From contig JALJEE010000911.1 of assembly GCA_023231475.1 (NCBI GenBank), forward strand, positions 1-39,279: a stretch of DNA of 39,279 nt, written 5' to 3'. Every line of letters starts with the position of its first letter. Positions within the stretch are counted from its first letter, which is position 1. The notes beneath the pieces were generated by a model, which was not told the origin of the DNA, made no database searches, and saw only the letters and a program-made list of their open reading frames with translations. Made by a program: the position numbers and the translations under genes. Positions 35,065 through 39,279 of the stretch are shown in pieces. The stretch comes from Seison nebaliae (lineage: Eukaryota; Rotifera; Pararotatoria; Seisonacea; Seisonidae).

Positions 35065-35685
35065 TTAGTTCACCACATAATCATCAAGAACAGTATGAAG
35101 TGAAGATGGATTATAACATCCGTTTGAACTATCAAATGCTCCATTTCTCATTTCATCTGTAATCTCACCTGACAATTGCCTTATTGATACATTTCGTCTT
35201 TCTTGATCAGTCGAAAAATTTATACTGACGTAACTATCTTCTCTCATTTTACCACATATTGTCGCAAAATTTTTCGGTTCCTTATAACTGTTTATATGAG
35301 AACCATTTGAAATTCCAACAAATTTTTTTGAAAACTCCGGAACATTGTTTTTCCACAGATTGCAATTGGTATATAATTCCATCTTAGTAGTTTTTTCCCA
35401 TAAATATGCATTCTTAGATTCATCTCCTAGGATGTTGAATATTACTTTCCTGTCAGTAATGGTCGAATCCAGAAATGTTAGTAAATGATTGTCAATAAAA
35501 CCCAACATTGTTGTATTTAAATTTGTACAAAATGAACGACGGTTATATAAAAATTGAGTGGAAGCATCCGATATATGTAATTCGAATTTGACACCATTGG
35601 CTCTTTTGTATACAATGTTAATCATGTCACTAGAACTAAAATTAAACATAGAACAGGTAATAACGCTGATGATAATTAAATACAT
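35065..35685 (-). CDS. Secreted C-type-lectin-like protein (tandem copy 2)
   Basis: A single exon of 206 residues; the codon before the ATG at 35685 is a stop, which fixes the start. The leader MYLIIISVITCSMFNFSSS looks like a signal peptide. It shares with copy 1 the C-type-lectin-like landmarks: RRSFCTNLNTTMLGFIDN, TNCNLWKNNVP and FATICGKMRED, plus a conserved tail (GEITDEMRNG...GCYN...VLDDYVV). Cysteines in the mature protein are 53, 108, 144 and 190, an even set suited to two disulphides; copy 1's extra cysteine is replaced here (GAFDSS). No EPN/QPD calcium triplet. The stretch LLTFLDSTITDRK is identical in both copies, so this part is constrained. Likely an extracellular protein; ligand unknown. 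Confidence 0.55.
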   Translation of the reverse strand: MYLIIISVITCSMFNFSSSDMINIVYKRANGVKFELHISDASTQFLYNRRSFCTNLNTTMLGFIDNHLLTFLDSTITDRKVIFNILGDESKNAYLWEKTTKMELYTNCNLWKNNVPEFSKKFVGISNGSHINSYKEPKNFATICGKMREDSYVSINFSTDQERRNVSIRQLSGEITDEMRNGAFDSSNGCYNPSSLHTVLDDYVVN

Positions 35686-36637
35686 TTATCTAAACTAAAT
35701 AATCAATACAATAAAAAAATGAAATAAAAAGTTTTTAAATTGTTTTATTTGGACATGTGAGGGAATAGTTGTATCGTTTTTTCACTTATTTATCGTTTTC
35801 TTTTGGGGGGGAAGGAAACATAAGTGCAAGTGTAGAAAACGATAAGAAAATTTGAAATTTTTTCCTTCTAAAATTAAAAACGATAAGAAATAATCTATTT
35901 TCCTTTAAGTTAGTAAGTTAAGGAATAATAATAGTTTGAAACTAGTAGTTTCTTGAATTTCTGAGAAAATTATTCATTAAATTCACAAAGACACCGATTC
36001 ATAAACTTCGAGAACAACGGATTATGTTTAGTTTCATTGGTAGCAGAGACGATCATCAGAGATCGATAATGGTCGAATTAAATGATCAATATGGCAGGAG
36101 GTAACAAAGCACCGTACGTGGTCTGTTATCTGAAATACTTATCGAGAAAAGGACCAATTTAAGAATATGTTTAAAAAATTTGACATAAATTGTCAAAAGT
36201 ACGACATCAATATGATTATATCAAATTGTGAAAATTGTATAAAAGTCTCTTATTAATTGTTTACATCGAATATTGACAGTACATAAACATATTATGCTAA
36301 CGACCATAATAATAAGGTAGAATGGTTTGTTTTTCTATTGAAAATAATAATCTTGGAGACCATGTAAGAGACTTCATTAACTAAGTTATCCAAATGGAAC
36401 ATACGTATTATCAAGTGAATTAGCAGAATTGTTACGAAGTTGTCTGGAGAATTTATCTATTTTTATACACATATACTATTCAATATAAAAAAATTTATAT
36501 AACAATTTCTTATTATAATTATTACAGAACAACATTATTCTTTAGGATTATTTAAGACTATTTTTTATTTAAGACACAAAATCCCCATAAGAATTCTAAA
36601 ATAAAATGAATAGAAAAGATGAAGATGAAAATATAAG

Positions 36638-36668
36638 AAATAAGATGAAGAACACGAGACAACAAATC
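36638..36668 (-). repeat. 31-bp dispersed repeat, copy 2
   Basis: 28 of 31 positions match 33940-33970. On the minus strand it lies in a short open frame beginning MDVLETLVDNF near 36738 and containing HLKDLLSRVLHLIS. Confidence 0.45.
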
Positions 36669-38681
36669 TTTCAGATGAGTAGGGATATAAGATTCAATAA
36701 CAAAGTTATCGACGAGTGTTTCCAAAACATCCATATAAATGGTATATTGAAGAGCATAAAATTATTAGAAAAATTTTGCAGGATTCTTGAAATCTTCCCA
36801 ATCTGCATATGATTAGGGATTAGACAGAACATTTTCATTTTTCTCGATTATCTCGCCATATTTTGTTTTAACGATATTCGATTGTTTCGACGATTTCAAC
36901 AACTAATCATATAATCTCTTTTTTTGACACCTTTCCTCAAGTTTATATGTTATGTAAAGATCTAGTAACTAGATGTTTATGAAAAATGTGCAAAGTATTT
37001 TTAAGCCAAATATTGAACCAACATTACAAAACAAAAATTTTAAATTAAACATTTAATAAAAACAATATTCACGAATTTAAAAAATAATCTACAAACTGTA
37101 TGGCTTGTGTATGTCAACCTACCCATTCTGATAAAGAAAATAATAAGAACGGTTGAAAATAAAAATAGTTTATAATACATCTTAAGGAAATATATTTCCG
37201 TATTATTTGAAAAAACCTACCATTTTTAACGACTTTCCAAAAAATGAAACGAAGATATGTTCGGCGTACAATTTCAACTGACGTGAGAAACAATTTCTTC
37301 GCAAAGGAACGAAAAATCGATATTCTAATACAAGTTCGTACCTTACTGAATTAAACGGATTGATATTGTCCATTATGACGATTGTATGAAGGTCTGTCCA
37401 TCAGTCGCTTTGGTCTATTTTTCAATACTGTACTTAAGTATTATTTAAGTTATTATTTTTTTTTCAGTTTTCATATTTACATTGAATTTCGAAAATGAAA
37501 TTTCGTTTTCCTAAAAAGCTATCTGATTAATTACGATATTAAAAACTAATAACTTCAGAAAAAACTTAAAAATTATAAACTTAATCAAATATATTGAAGT
37601 TTAATTATGATGGAAATATGTTCAAAAGTATGTTAGAAAAATTTGCAAATTAATTTCACGAACAAAGTTTCTTGAATGAAATAGAAATAGTTATTGGATT
37701 ATGAATATAATTCAACATTGGTTTTCTGTAGTTGCTCGGATACATTTCCAATTCTTATTCCAATACTTTTTATATTTCAAATAGAGGGGAAAATCTTTCA
37801 GGAATTTTATAGGTAATCCATGAAGTTTGAATTTCAAACTTTGAAATAATTTGAATATTTTAAATTATTTATTTTTTTAAATTTGAAGGAAATATTTAGC
37901 AAGCTGTTTGAAATAAATTTAAATAATTAAAGAAATATTGTAGTCCGATGATGATGAAGAGTTAGAAACAATCTGAACAATCGAATAAATCCCATGGACA
38001 ACACAAAGGAATTGGTATGCAAAAACACAAACTAATTCTGTTGAAAAAAAATAGAATCAAAAAACTATGTTAAGTTATTGATTAACCGAAACCTTCTTCG
38101 TCCATCATCTTGTGAATGTGAATTGTATTTGCATTCATTCGTTTCACAGTTATTTCGAGGCATATTTGAATAATTGACAAATTTTTTTTTTATTTCTTAA
38201 GAGCGACGAAGTTAGAAATTGAAAATAGAACTTTATGTGAATCAATAAATTAAAATGATGACCAGGAGCATGACATATGATGTTATATAAAGTAATGACG
38301 TTGTGGATGATGTAAAAATGATATTGGAAGATATTCTCTATGTATGATGATATTTTCTCTTTTCTTTTTCAGAATTATGATTATTTATAAACTTCATTTA
38401 TAGCTAATAATGTTAGAAGATAAGAGATTAATGTTCCTATCAACGTTCTCTGTATTTACACAGATTTATAATTGATCCACCATTCAGTTTGTTTGGACGG
38501 AATATTAAATATTATTATTAATTTGATGTAATGTACATTTATTATTTCGTTAAAAGTATTCTAACCAATAGTAGCAAACTGACTGGTTTAGGGAATAAAT
38601 GGATCGGAAAATATATTATTCATTGGAATTTAGCCTTCGGATGAAAAGATTCTTATAAGACTCTATATATATAAGCAAACA

Positions 38682-38701
38682 GAACTATTAATTAACAGTT
38701 C
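38682..38701. other. Near-perfect 20-bp palindrome after a TATA-like run
   Basis: GAACT and AGTTC flank TTAATTAA with a single mismatched pair. A TATATATATAAG run lies just upstream (about 38664-38675). This could be promoter-like, but no coding sequence follows within reach. Confidence 0.25.
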
Positions 38702-38892
38702 TTCACGGAATAGCAATGTTCCACAATGAGATACTGAAATAATAACGAAATTAATTTTCTAAACTTCTTCTTAATTAAAAATAGGAATACACCCATGTTC
38801 GTATATAAGTAACACCAATTACTTACACAATAAATGGAAATAATTGAATATTGAATTGAAATGATTGAAACATATCAATTTTCGGAACGACA

Positions 38893-39002
38893 GACAATTC
38901 GGAGACTCGACAATTCGGAGACTCGACAATTCGGAGACTCGACAATTCGGAGACGCGACAATTCGGAGACGCGACAATTCGGAGACCGACAATTCGGAGA
39001 CC
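38893..39002 (+). repeat. 16-bp minisatellite, seven units
   Basis: Five 16-bp units (GACAATTCGGAGACTC, three times, then GACAATTCGGAGACGC twice) are followed by two 15-bp units ending GACC. The GC-richer units stand out from the AT-rich flanks. Variants are ordered along the array, which suggests growth by local unit duplication. Confidence 0.9.
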
Positions 39003-39188
39003 ATTTTCAACGACGCAAATTTAAGTAAGTTGTCTTCTATGATAGATACTTATTAGATAGATACTAAAATTATGTTCTTAAAAATAAAAGCTTAAATTGA
39101 ATCTCGTGTTGTCGTCTCGTCTTATTTGTTATTTATAATAATGAGTGAATCTTCTTTTGTAATTGCCTAAATTGGAACGAAGAAAGTA

Positions 39189-39279
39189 ATGGAAATTAAG
39201 GAAACGACCACGGAAAAAGGGAAGCGATGCGCTATATGGAGAAATTACTCCTTTCGAGTTTCGCATATTTGGAAGAACG
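39189..39279 (+). other. Open frames at the right edge, possible start of a gene
   Basis: From the ATG at 39189 one frame stays open to the end of the window (30 codons). A second frame is open from about 39200 with the more protein-like EAMRYMEKLLLSSFAYLEE. The stretch is GC-richer than its surroundings. Too little is present to choose a frame or strand. Confidence 0.2.

Larger units (their letters stand above)
35686..39279. other. Long AT-rich region with no recognised gene
   Basis: 3.6 kb. It holds the 31-bp repeat copy at 36638-36668, the minisatellite at 38893-39002 and scattered short open frames. Two plus-strand pieces at 36024-36162 look more protein-like and less AT-rich than their surroundings but are frame-shifted against each other. 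The motif AACGATAAGAAA occurs near 35838 and 35880, with inverted relatives near 35770-35795. Nothing else can be supported. Confidence 0.5.

Noticed and set aside
36606-36812. 68-codon plus-strand open frame beginning MNRKDEDENI
   Set aside because: Lys/Asn/Ile composition of A-rich DNA; the minus strand is also open here, so the coding strand cannot be chosen.
37244-37354. 36-codon plus-strand open frame beginning MKRRYVRRTI
   Set aside because: Protein-like but very short, with no supporting splice sites or promoter.
38893-39002. CRISPR array
   Set aside because: Units abut with no unique spacers, and the DNA is animal.
38819-39056. Repetitive peptides encoded on both strands of the minisatellite
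   Set aside because: A 16-bp repeat free of stops gives open frames on both strands automatically; no leader, start context or neighbour supports a gene.
1-39279. tRNA or rRNA genes
   Set aside because: No cloverleaf with a TTCRANYC-type T-arm and paired acceptor stem was found on either strand by eye.

Overview
The window is nuclear DNA from an animal with an AT-rich, compact genome. Three things point that way: spliceosomal introns, most of them only 42 to 143 nt; a complete axonemal dynein heavy chain, so the organism has motile cilia or sperm flagella; and animal-type genes (TMEM147, SNAPC3, a striatin relative, C-type-lectin-like and PAN-like secreted proteins). I cannot name the phylum. 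The splice donors are distinctive: 20 of the 25 introns I reconstruct begin GTT rather than GTA or GTG.

Layout, left to right. Positions 1-212 hold a decayed reverse-transcriptase fragment of a non-LTR retrotransposon. At 706-3057 lie two head-to-head two-exon genes for secreted seven-cysteine proteins; they are paralogues sharing an intron at the same place and phase. From 19305 down to 3858 runs a 14-exon gene for the inner-arm axonemal dynein heavy chain DNAH10 (about 4,788 residues), with one 10.1-kb exon. TMEM147 (minus) and a WBP4-like spliceosomal zinc-finger gene (plus) share a 272-bp divergent promoter around 20.2-20.5 kb. SNAPC3 (minus) follows at 22.2-23.5 kb, then a small six-exon charged coiled-coil gene (24.5-25.3 kb) and a short striatin-like gene without WD40 repeats (25.6-26.5 kb). 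A large secreted proprotein gene (27289-31777, six exons, about 1,405 residues) starts divergently from the striatin-like gene; it has a signal peptide and a series of Arg-X-Lys/Arg-Arg type cleavage sites. Two tandem single-exon genes for C-type-lectin-like secreted proteins lie at 32.1-32.7 and 35.1-35.7 kb, with possible decayed coding pieces between them. The last 3.6 kb is AT-rich and largely empty, apart from a 16-bp minisatellite at 38893-39002.

The genes do not form one pathway. The left and right thirds hold lineage-specific secreted gene families that appear to have duplicated locally. The middle holds conserved cell-biology genes: ciliary motility, ER membrane, splicing, snRNA transcription, and a possible STRIPAK-scaffold relative. 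Several conserved genes look reduced compared with the usual animal forms: the WBP4-like protein has no WW domain, the striatin-like protein has no WD40 domain, and SNAPC3 is recognisable mainly at its C-terminus. Exon boundaries were set by eye from frame, splice dinucleotides and family similarity. Those in DNAH10 are the most secure.
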